A stretch of 10,614 nt of DNA from CAZBZG01 sp964496245 (GTDB taxonomy: Bacteria > Planctomycetota > SZUA-567), in contig CAZBZG010000161.1 of the NCBI GenBank assembly GCA_964496245.1, positions 1 to 10,614 of the forward strand, read 5' to 3'. Below the pieces are notes generated by a model, which was not told where the DNA came from, did not search any database, and was given only the letters and a program-made list of their open reading frames with translations. Positions 1-6,880 of this stretch are shown here, one piece after another. Numbering within the stretch: the first letter of the stretch is position 1; each line of letters begins with the position of its first letter. The position numbers and the translations under genes were made by a program.

Positions 1-72
1 CGAAGAACACGAAGCAGGCGCCTGACGTCGAGAGCACTCGCAGATCATTGGCAAACCGCTTCGTGCCCTTCG
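1..72. repeat. Inverted pair of ACGAAG-type short repeats at the left edge
   Basis: Positions 1-14 (cgaagaacacgaag) and 59-72 (cttcgtgcccttcg) are inverted copies that match at 12 of 14 positions around a 44-base loop. On the minus strand the right copy extends to an AACCACGAAGGGCACGAAG-type string. The left copy may continue beyond the window. It lies downstream of the operon's last gene and has no T-run, so it does not look like a classical terminator. It resembles a dispersed intergenic repeat, but whether it recurs in this genome cannot be seen here. Confidence 0.5.
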
Positions 73-178
73 TGGTTCTGCCTGCGCGTTGCGGCAAGGA
101 CGAGTGAACCGTCTCGATTTCTGAACCAGGCCGGATGTCCAGGTTCCCTAGGAATGCAGCCTGAGACGCGTGCACGGG

Positions 179-1759
179 TCAGTGAGCACCGACAACGCGG
201 TTGCGGCCCGCGCGCTTGGCTTCGTACAGGGCGTCATCCGCTCGTTTGACGAGGGAGCGCTCGTGGTCGCCGCGCTGGAATACGCTGACGCCGAGGCTGA
301 CGGTGATACTCCCGGCGGGCGGGAAGTCGGTCTGGGCCACAGCCGTGCGGAGCTTTTCGGCCAGAGTCGTTGCGCCGTCGGGGCCGGTGTTGGGGGCGAC
401 GACCAGGAATTCCTCCCCGCCGAAGCGGAAGAGCAAGTCGCTCTGGCGCAGCGCCTGCTGCACGCGACGGGCGATGCCCTTGAGCACGTCGTCGCCGGCT
501 TCGTGCCCGTAGCTGTCGTTGACCTGTTTGAAATGGTCGACATCGAACAGGATGACGGCGAGCGGCGTTTCGTAGCGGGCGGCGCGGGCGACTTCGTTGG
601 TCAGCGTTTCTTCGCACTTGCGGCGATTCTGTACGCCGGTCAAGCGATCGGTCGAGGACGTCATCTCCAACTCGGCTTCGAGCCGTTGCCGGCGGCGGAG
701 GTTGTTGGAGAAGGCATCGATCATGGTGTTGAGGACATGGGCGAGGAGGCGGACCTCATCCGTGCTCCGGACCTGGAGGCGCTTGTCCGGGATTTCGTCC
801 GCCACGAAACTCTCGGCAATGGCGCCGGCGCCTCCGGCGAGGGCGGCCAGATTGCGATTCAACTGGCGAATGAGGAGAACCGCCACGAGGACCCCGGAGA
901 GGACGGCGCCGGCGATTCCGGTCCACATCGTGAGGCGCACCTGCCGTTCCCGCCGCTCGGTCGCCATCGCGGATGCCGCGGTGAAGCGGGCGATGTCGCG
1001 TAGGAGGGTGTCGGCCTGTTCGGCCACTAGGGCGCCCGTGGATTCCAGGCCGCCGATGAGAGCGGCGTCGATACGCGGTTCGCCAAGCCGGATGAGTTTG
1101 AGCACTTCGCCTGCCTCTGCGGAGAAGCGGCTGTGTTGCGTTTGGAGTTGCTGGAGGGATTGGTGGAAGCGGCCGTAGGCGCGGCGGGCGGATGGGGAGA
1201 CGTGCCGCACGCCATCGAGGAGGGAGAGTCCCTGGTCTGCGCGTTCGGCAATGGAGGCGGTGTGCTCCCGAAAGGTGGCTTCGAAACCCTTGGTGGCCTG
1301 TGCATCGGACGGCGTGTCGGGGCGTTGGAGCCGGAGACACTTCTCGATGATGAGGTGCTGGGCAAGCACACGCGTGTGGATGGTCGTGACCGCTTCGGTG
1401 AGCGGCATGTCGACGCGTGCCGTAGTCGCCAGCTCGTCCGCGATCCGGGTCTGCTGCCAGTGCGTGTAGACGAAGATCCCGACGAGGGCGGTTGAGAGAA
1501 AGACGACCAGCCCGGCGACCTTGCGGCCGATGGTCCATTTCAGAGGCGGGAGGACGATTGCGGACCTGCCCCTTGCAATTTCCTCGAGGTCGTCCAGGAG
1601 TCGCGCGTGTTCGTTCTCGCTTTGCATGAGGCCCGTGAAACGAAGGCGGAGGGTTTCGTCGTCGATGTCATCCACGATCGCGGCATAGTGGCGGGCCATG
1701 GCGGTTTCGACCGCACGAAGCTCCTGGAGGTATGCGCCGAAGTCCTTTCTAGTAAACAT
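179..1759 (-). CDS. Membrane-anchored diguanylate cyclase (GGDEF) with N-terminal ferritin-like motif and HAMP
   Basis: Predicted to make c-di-GMP from two GTP at the inner membrane. Residues 5-62 are a cytoplasmic helical segment with E18, Y25 and an ExxH pair (E48, H51), like half of a ferritin/rubrerythrin bundle. TM1 is about 80-99. A helical periplasmic sensor follows (about 100-276), then TM2 (about 278-297), a HAMP-like linker with a DEV motif (about 298-350) and the GGDEF domain (about 366-526). The GGDEF domain has DRLTGVQNRR, metal-binding D406, and GGEEF at 447-451. An RxxD inhibitory site (R438, D441) lies five residues before it, so the enzyme is probably active and product-inhibited. 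The ATG at 1759 has GGAGG nine bases upstream and overlaps the preceding gene by 11 bp, suggesting coupled translation. It is the last gene of the operon. The cyclase call is firm; the N-terminal fold is a motif-based guess. Confidence 0.93.
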   Translation of the reverse strand: MFTRKDFGAYLQELRAVETAMARHYAAIVDDIDDETLRLRFTGLMQSENEHARLLDDLEEIARGRSAIVLPPLKWTIGRKVAGLVVFLSTALVGIFVYTHWQQTRIADELATTARVDMPLTEAVTTIHTRVLAQHLIIEKCLRLQRPDTPSDAQATKGFEATFREHTASIAERADQGLSLLDGVRHVSPSARRAYGRFHQSLQQLQTQHSRFSAEAGEVLKLIRLGEPRIDAALIGGLESTGALVAEQADTLLRDIARFTAASAMATERRERQVRLTMWTGIAGAVLSGVLVAVLLIRQLNRNLAALAGGAGAIAESFVADEIPDKRLQVRSTDEVRLLAHVLNTMIDAFSNNLRRRQRLEAELEMTSSTDRLTGVQNRRKCEETLTNEVARAARYETPLAVILFDVDHFKQVNDSYGHEAGDDVLKGIARRVQQALRQSDLLFRFGGEEFLVVAPNTGPDGATTLAEKLRTAVAQTDFPPAGSITVSLGVSVFQRGDHERSLVKRADDALYEAKRAGRNRVVGAH

Positions 1760-1988
1760 CGCGGTCGGCCTCCGTCAGGCTCTCGTAAAGTTCCTGCAGG
1801 ATCTGTGCGTGTTGGCGCGTCTCCTCGCCCAGTCGCTGGAGCGTCGCCCGAACCCGTTCTTCCTCCTCCGGCCGGAAGCCGTACCACGGCATGGACTGGA
1901 GAATGTGCCGTTCGTGGATGGGAAACGCGCGCTCCTCTTCCCAGATCGCCTGCTTGACCTTCTTGAGCAGCTCCTCCTTGTGAATCAC
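1749..1988 (-). CDS. Small (79 aa) acidic helical protein resembling a ferritin-like half-domain
   Basis: I do not recognise a named family. I chose the GTG at 1988 because it forms a GTGA overlap with the stop of the GH8 gene and has AGGAGG four bases upstream. The open frame extends to 2063, but that would overlap the GH8 gene deeply. The product is soluble, has no signal peptide, and looks like two helices: residues 4-32 with an EEER...H..H pattern (E17-E19, H25, H28) and 41-72 with E55/E56 and H60 in EETRQHAQIL. This recalls the E...H spacing of ferritin-like or rubrerythrin-like helices, although the usual ExxH spacing is not exact (E56 to H60 is four residues). Its end overlaps the diguanylate cyclase, whose N-terminus carries a similar helix pair, so the two may act together. 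A real gene is likely from the ribosome site, overlaps and length; the function is inferred. Confidence 0.72.
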   Translation of the reverse strand: MIHKEELLKKVKQAIWEEERAFPIHERHILQSMPWYGFRPEEEERVRATLQRLGEETRQHAQILQELYESLTEADRDVY

Positions 1989-3223
1989 GGACCCTCCTTT
2001 CGCAAGATCGACGGCACGGGCGCGACGGGGCAATGTCGAGGCCCAACGGCTTCGCCCCACCACGCCCAGCTGTTGACGTAGTAGTCGTCGACCGGTTCGT
2101 AGAGCCCGCCGGACTGTAGGCGGTACTCGCCAAGTCGCTGGCGCAGCACACCTGCGATGCCGGGCGCAAGGCCGTCCAGGCTCCAGGCGTAGAGGCCCAG
2201 CGCGGCCGGACTTTCGTAGGGATTGCGCACCGATCCATCGTAGTCGTATTCAATATGGACGCGCGGGTCCCGGCCGTCAAGGGTGCGGCGCAGGAACGGG
2301 ATGAGGTGGCCGCGAAGCAGGCGGCGGGCCTTTGCGCTTCCCGAGAGCTCGAGGTCGAGGCGGAGCCGCCACCAGATGCGGAACGCGTCCCAGGACGCGG
2401 CCGTGCCGCGTTTGGGGGAAGGACGGAAGCGGCCGGCAGCCGTGATGCGGGACCAGTCCGGAACGAGCCCCACGCCGGGGGTGTCTCCGAGCGAGGCGGT
2501 CAGGCGATCGAGCTGGGCATAGGTGGAGCTGGCCAGCCTTGTCCACCGCTCATCGCCCGTGGCTTGCGCGAATGCGTGGTAATGACCGGGCGAGAAATAG
2601 GACGCGTTGATAAGAAACGGCGGCTCAACACCGGAGTCGGTGTTCGGCCAGGGCAGGAGCAAGAGTTCGCCGTTGGCGAGTTCGGTCACCTCGAGCCTGA
2701 GGATGTCGGCTGCCACGGCCAGCGCCTTCTTGCGGTAGGCGTCCAGAGCGCCGATTGTCGGCCGGCCCCAGCGCCGGTCGGCCAGGAGCAGGGCGAGCGC
2801 GTAGTCCAGGTCCGCATCCGCGGCTGCGTTCCAGTCGAGCACCTGATAGGCCTTGCCGGGGACGCGTCCGTAATGCCAGGCGAGAAGATGATCGCCGAAG
2901 CGGTCCTGTCGGGAGAGATGGGCTTCGGTCCATTGGTAGCAGGCGTCGAACGTGTCCTGGTCGTCAATCCAGACCGCCCGCAGCATGGCGTAGGCCTGTC
3001 CTTCGGAGACCGTGTCGTTGTCGCGGGTCGGCCGGATCACGCGACCGGCGACGAGAAAGGTGTGGCGGTATGCCTCCCACGTACGCTCCAAGGGGGAAGG
3101 AGTGGAGGCAGCTACATCGTCGGCGAGCTCAGCAGAACGGTAGAACGTAGCCACGCCGAGGGCGGTGGCGGCCAGAGCCGCACACGCGAACACGAGAAGA
3201 TGGGCGAGGGGCGTGGTGCGCAT
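1985..3223 (-). CDS. bcsZ: Glycoside hydrolase family 8 endoglucanase (BcsZ-like)
   Basis: Predicted periplasmic endo-beta-1,4-glucanase that trims or releases the nascent polymer, as BcsZ does in cellulose operons. Residues 7-27 form an N-terminal signal peptide or anchor. The family blocks appear in order: VSEGQAYAMLRAVW with proton-donor candidate E74; WNAAADADLDYALALLLA with D136/D138; INASYFSP (205-212); GLVPDWSRI (252-260); SWDAFRIWW with D279, in the place of the E. coli catalytic-base aspartate; and NSWAWWGEAV near the C-terminus. The 412-residue length suits the family. The ATG at 3223 directly follows the TAG of the glycosyltransferase gene, and only a weak GGAG-type ribosome site lies about ten bases upstream, so translation may depend on the upstream gene. 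GH8 also contains chitosanases, so the exact substrate is open. The symbol is given by similarity and context only. Confidence 0.92.
   Translation of the reverse strand: MRTTPLAHLLVFACAALAATALGVATFYRSAELADDVAASTPSPLERTWEAYRHTFLVAGRVIRPTRDNDTVSEGQAYAMLRAVWIDDQDTFDACYQWTEAHLSRQDRFGDHLLAWHYGRVPGKAYQVLDWNAAADADLDYALALLLADRRWGRPTIGALDAYRKKALAVAADILRLEVTELANGELLLLPWPNTDSGVEPPFLINASYFSPGHYHAFAQATGDERWTRLASSTYAQLDRLTASLGDTPGVGLVPDWSRITAAGRFRPSPKRGTAASWDAFRIWWRLRLDLELSGSAKARRLLRGHLIPFLRRTLDGRDPRVHIEYDYDGSVRNPYESPAALGLYAWSLDGLAPGIAGVLRQRLGEYRLQSGGLYEPVDDYYVNSWAWWGEAVGPRHCPVAPVPSILRKEGP
1993..1998 (-). promoter_or_regulatory. Ribosome binding site fixing the GTG start of the 79-aa protein
   Basis: Reading the minus strand, AGGAGG lies four bases before the GTG at 1988-1986. 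That GTG shares two bases with the TGA stop of the GH8 gene. The site is inside the end of the GH8 gene, and it decides the start in favour of 79 rather than 104 residues. Confidence 0.7.
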
Positions 3224-4804
3224 CTAGCCGGTTGCTCCCACGGACGCGGTCGGCCCAGCTGCGTCGGGTCCGGCCTGACGGAAATAGAAGATGCTCGACA
3301 GCAGCAGGAAGTGGTAGAAGATCCAGACCAGGCTCATGAGCACGGAGAGATCCTGTTCGTATGCGAGGCGGTTGGCCCCCCAGACGAGGGCGGCGGCGTG
3401 CAGGAGCCACATGACGATCTGGGGCCAGAAGACGCGGTAGGGCACGGCGGATTCGGCGGATCCCTTGGCCGTGACAGCGAAGCCGCTCTTCCAGCCCAGG
3501 AGCGCCGCCAGAGCCGCCTTCATGTACACGGGGAAGGAGATGAAGCTGAGCAGGACCCCGGTGCTGAGTTGCCGGGCGGTGTAGTTGCGCCGGCGCATGC
3601 TCGCGTAGAAGATGGCGAAGCTCAGGGTGAAGTAGGGAATGAACGTCAGCACGTAGATCTCGGGCCGGGCAAAGAAGGAGGGCGTGCTGAAGAAGACGTA
3701 GGTGAGCGGACAGATCATGAGCAGGAAGTAGGCCCACCCGATGAGGTAGTAGGTCCCGGTGGCGAAGTACTCCCACCACTGGCTGAAGGTGAGGCTGCGC
3801 GGGCGGGTAACGAGGACGCGGAGCACCTTCTTGAGCACGCCGAGATTGCCGCGCGCCCAACGCCACTGCTGCTTGAGATAGGGGGCCATGGTGGTGGGGC
3901 CTTCGCCGTAGACGCACGCCCGCCCGTAGTACAGGCTGGACCAGCCGCGGCTGTGCCAGTCGATCGACGTGGCGAAATCCTCGGTGATCGACGTTTCGTC
4001 GAGGCCGCCGACGTCCGCGAGCGCCTGGCGCCGGATGATGGCGTTGGTGCCGCAGAGGATCATGCCCCCGCGGGCGCTCTTGCCCTCGCAGATGTACTCG
4101 TAGAACATGCAGTGCTGGAGATTGGCGCCGAAGGCCACCGGGCTCGCATCCGTGTTGGTATAGAACTGCGGCGTCTGGACGAAGGCGAGACGCGGGTCCG
4201 CCTCCATCACCGGGACCACGATCTTCAGGAAGTCGGGGGCGGGATTCTGGTCCGCGTCGAAGATCACCACGTAGTCCTGGTCGAGCGTCTGCAGGCAGTC
4301 GTTGATGATCCCCGCCTTGGCGCCGTGCCGATCCGTGCGGCGGAAGAGGCGCGCGCCGTAGGTCACCGCCAGGGCCTCGGCTTCCCGGCGGTAGGTCTCG
4401 TCCGACGAGTCGTCGAGGAAGTAGAGGGTCTTGTCGGCGTAGTCGAGGTTCTGCAGGCAGATGAGCGTCTGCTCCAGGACCGCGTAGGGCTCGTGGCGGG
4501 CGGGCATGAGCACGGCCACGCTCGGCGGATGCGCCCAGTCGACAATGGCCGTCGGAGGAACCGTGCTGCGGGTCGCGTAGACGAAATCCACGCAGTAGGC
4601 GATCGAGTGGAACATGACGAAGGCTTCGCCTGTGAGCAGGGCCACGGTCATGACCGCGCTCATGGGATCGCCGAAGCCCTGGGCCAGGTAGAGGCCCCGG
4701 GTGATCAGGTAGACGCACGCCGCAACCACCATGACGTTGACCACGACCACGAGCAGTCCGCCGCGGTCCGTACCCATCGTCGTTTCGCTCGGTTCCGATC
4801 CCAT
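3224..4804 (-). CDS. bcsA: Processive family-2 glycosyltransferase, cellulose-synthase-like, without PilZ
   Basis: Predicted inner-membrane synthase that extends a beta-linked polysaccharide from a UDP-sugar and threads it across the membrane. The GT-A core (about 92-320) has the processive set: D131-D132 in LDDSSDE, DAD at 183-185, CGTNA at 251-255 (the FFCGS position of BcsA), TED at 274-276, and QQWRW at 312-316. Two membrane spans precede it (about 16-36 and 47-72), and about five follow between 345 and 507. At 526 residues it ends right after the last span, so the C-terminal PilZ domain that makes BcsA c-di-GMP-dependent is absent. The ATG at 4804 has GAGG eight bases upstream; an ATG at codon 10 lacks a good site. 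It lies between the exporter and GH8 genes. Cellulose-like glucan is most likely because of the GH8 neighbour, but a GlcNAc polymer cannot be excluded, so the symbol is by similarity only. Confidence 0.93.
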   Translation of the reverse strand: MGSEPSETTMGTDRGGLLVVVVNVMVVAACVYLITRGLYLAQGFGDPMSAVMTVALLTGEAFVMFHSIAYCVDFVYATRSTVPPTAIVDWAHPPSVAVLMPARHEPYAVLEQTLICLQNLDYADKTLYFLDDSSDETYRREAEALAVTYGARLFRRTDRHGAKAGIINDCLQTLDQDYVVIFDADQNPAPDFLKIVVPVMEADPRLAFVQTPQFYTNTDASPVAFGANLQHCMFYEYICEGKSARGGMILCGTNAIIRRQALADVGGLDETSITEDFATSIDWHSRGWSSLYYGRACVYGEGPTTMAPYLKQQWRWARGNLGVLKKVLRVLVTRPRSLTFSQWWEYFATGTYYLIGWAYFLLMICPLTYVFFSTPSFFARPEIYVLTFIPYFTLSFAIFYASMRRRNYTARQLSTGVLLSFISFPVYMKAALAALLGWKSGFAVTAKGSAESAVPYRVFWPQIVMWLLHAAALVWGANRLAYEQDLSVLMSLVWIFYHFLLLSSIFYFRQAGPDAAGPTASVGATG

Positions 4805-4813
4805 GCCGGATCC

Positions 4814-6880
4814 TCAGAAGCGCCATTCCAGCCAGCACTGGCCGGTATAGGCATCGTAGACGTCGCCCACGGTCGCCCGTCCCTCCAGGTGCAGGCTGAG
4901 CCGTTCGTTCACGTCGTGATGCGCGGCCGCCCGGAACGTGTGTCCCGGCTCGCCGCTCTTGTCCCACCCGTACCCGTAGCCCAGGTCGTAGTAGGTGCGC
5001 GGACTGCCCCAGAAGAGCTCGTGCTTCCCGAGCTGATGGCGCCAGTCCAGTTGGATCTGCTGCGTCCAGAAGCTGCCGGGGGAGAAGTAGGCGGGGTCGC
5101 CTTCGGCGAATCCATCGTGCACCGCCCGGTAGGTGAGCGAGAGGCGCCGGGGCTCAGGCAGGATCTTCCACCGGAGCTCGCCGCCGGCCTCCTCCCGGTC
5201 GTTGCCGTCGGCGAGGTCGGATCGCTGGGCCCAGACCTGGAGCTGCCAGTTGTCGTTGGGCTGGAGGTGCGCGAGGGCCCCGTGCGTCCGGCGGTAGAGC
5301 CCCGCGTCCACGGTGGCCGCGTTCTCGTAGAAGTCTTCGCGTCGGGAGTACGCTTCCAGGCGCACCGCCCGAACCGGCCAGGCGCGGACGCGCGCTGCGT
5401 AGAGCCATTCGTCGTCCACGCCGGCGTTGCAGTGACGCGCGCCCACGCGCAGGAGCGCGTCCCAGCGGGGATGGGCGAAGAAGCGCCCGCTCAGGCGCAC
5501 GACGTCGGCGTCCACGTCACGGTGGTCCGCGAAGCCGTGGTTCTCGTGTGCGGCGTCGAGCGACAGGTCCCAGACGTCCCGCCACCAGTGGCCGAGGCGC
5601 AGGTCCACCGCGTGGGTGCGGATGTCGGTCAGCCGGCTGGGGCTCTTGCGGCGCTCGTACGTGTAGCGCGGCCGCAGCCCCCACGACCGGGAGAGGGCGT
5701 TCACGCGGTCCAGGGCCTGGCGGGCGCGGAAGTGGCCGGGGTAGATCTCCAGCACCCTGCGGTAGGCGGGTCGCGCGCGAGTCCACATGGACTGGCGCGA
5801 AAAGACCTGCGCGAGATCGAAACGCGCTTCGAGATTCTCCGGCTCCGCCGCAATGAGGGCCGCGTATCGCGCGATGGCGATCCGGTCGCTCTGCGCGTAG
5901 AAGGCCTGCTTGGCTTCCCGCTCGAGCTGGAGCCGGCGGTTGTCCGGGGCTGTGCGCAGCGCGGCGTCGTAGGCGGCCAGCGCCTGCTTGTACTTGCGGG
6001 CCCACCCGAGCACGCGCGCCTTCTCGCGGCGGGCTTGCCAGTCCGCGGGGTGTTCGTCGATCCAGGCCTGGTAGGTGTCCAGGGCTTGGCCGTAGCGCTG
6101 GTCCCAGCTGAGCACGCGGGCCAGGCGGATCCGTGTCTCCCGGCTCGCATCCCCGCGGGCCACGGCCTTGCGGTACAAGCGGACCGCCCGCTCGTAGTCC
6201 TGCTGCTCGGCGGCCAGGTCCGCGGCCAGGCGCGCCACATGCGGATCGTCCGGTGTTCGGCTCAGCAGGTGCGCGAAGACCTCTCGAGCCTCGTCGTGCG
6301 CCTGGGCCCACACGCAGATCCGGCCATGGCGGGCGAGCCGCTCGACGTCGTCTGGCGCGGCGTCCAGCAGCTGCCGGGAGATGCGGCGGGCTTTTTCGAA
6401 ACGTTTGAGAGCGAGCAGCGCGTTCAGCAGCCCCTCGAGCGCGTCCGGCTGACGGGATGTGACTTCGGCCAGACGGCGATACAGGGCGGCCGATGCTTCG
6501 AATCGCTCCTGCCGGTCGTAGAGCGAGGCGAGCCGCCGGAGCAGGGGGACCCGGTCGGGACGGTTCTTGCGCAGGGCCTCCAGGACCTCGGCCGCCTCGC
6601 CGAGCGCACCGCTCCGTTCGAGGCTGGTGGCGTACCGCAGGGTCTCCTCTTTGCTGAGGGCGAAGCCGCTTTGGATGCACGCTTTGTAGTGCTCCACCGC
6701 CTTGGCGTAGGCCTCGGCCTCGAAGCTGGCGTTGGCCAGCCGATGGAGCACCTTCTCCCTGGGAACCCTCGTCTCGGCCGCCTGGAGGACGGCGGGAAGC
6801 ATCAGGCACGCGGCCAGGAGCGCCGGGTACGCGCGGCGCGCAAGGGGCGTCCGTTGTTTTTTCCCCACAGCCTGCCTCAC
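4814..6880 (-). CDS. TPR plus outer-membrane beta-barrel exopolysaccharide exporter (BcsC/PgaA type)
   Basis: Predicted outer-membrane export protein for the polymer. Residues 1-34 are a signal peptide: a basic n-region with KK and RR, a hydrophobic stretch 18-32, and cleavage probably near LQA. Tetratricopeptide repeats fill about 40-395, with repeated phrases such as LSWDQRYGQAL and GWARKYKQAL. From about 400 the composition changes to alternating aromatic and polar strands (RPRYTYERR, LRLGHWW, YDLGYGYGW), ending in WLEWRF with the C-terminal phenylalanine typical of barrel proteins. About 290 residues would fit a 16-strand barrel such as PgaA's. It is shorter than E. coli BcsC because it has fewer TPRs. 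The start is a GTG at 6880 in a GTGA overlap with the upstream gene's stop; a second GTG at codon 5 is possible. The glycosyltransferase gene follows after 9 bp. Confidence 0.88.
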   Translation of the reverse strand: MRQAVGKKQRTPLARRAYPALLAACLMLPAVLQAAETRVPREKVLHRLANASFEAEAYAKAVEHYKACIQSGFALSKEETLRYATSLERSGALGEAAEVLEALRKNRPDRVPLLRRLASLYDRQERFEASAALYRRLAEVTSRQPDALEGLLNALLALKRFEKARRISRQLLDAAPDDVERLARHGRICVWAQAHDEAREVFAHLLSRTPDDPHVARLAADLAAEQQDYERAVRLYRKAVARGDASRETRIRLARVLSWDQRYGQALDTYQAWIDEHPADWQARREKARVLGWARKYKQALAAYDAALRTAPDNRRLQLEREAKQAFYAQSDRIAIARYAALIAAEPENLEARFDLAQVFSRQSMWTRARPAYRRVLEIYPGHFRARQALDRVNALSRSWGLRPRYTYERRKSPSRLTDIRTHAVDLRLGHWWRDVWDLSLDAAHENHGFADHRDVDADVVRLSGRFFAHPRWDALLRVGARHCNAGVDDEWLYAARVRAWPVRAVRLEAYSRREDFYENAATVDAGLYRRTHGALAHLQPNDNWQLQVWAQRSDLADGNDREEAGGELRWKILPEPRRLSLTYRAVHDGFAEGDPAYFSPGSFWTQQIQLDWRHQLGKHELFWGSPRTYYDLGYGYGWDKSGEPGHTFRAAAHHDVNERLSLHLEGRATVGDVYDAYTGQCWLEWRF

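Noticed and set aside
123..146. Imperfect hairpin downstream of the operon as a terminator
   Set aside because: Arms 123-132 and 137-146 pair at 8 of 10 positions around GGAT, but no T-run follows on the minus strand, so a rho-independent terminator is not supported.
170..1003. A 277-codon plus-strand open frame opposite the diguanylate cyclase
   Set aside because: It is antisense to a gene with a full GGEEF domain and has no recognisable protein features.
1989..2063. Extended 104-aa start for the small protein
   Set aside because: The added residues are basic and unlike the rest. The extension overlaps the GH8 gene by 79 bp, whereas the GTG at 1988 has an ideal ribosome site.
6807..6818. 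Lipobox (LAAC, C25) in the exporter's signal peptide
   Set aside because: Only about seven hydrophobic residues precede the cysteine and the hydrophobic stretch continues after it. A barrel ending in Phe fits ordinary signal peptidase cleavage near residue 34.
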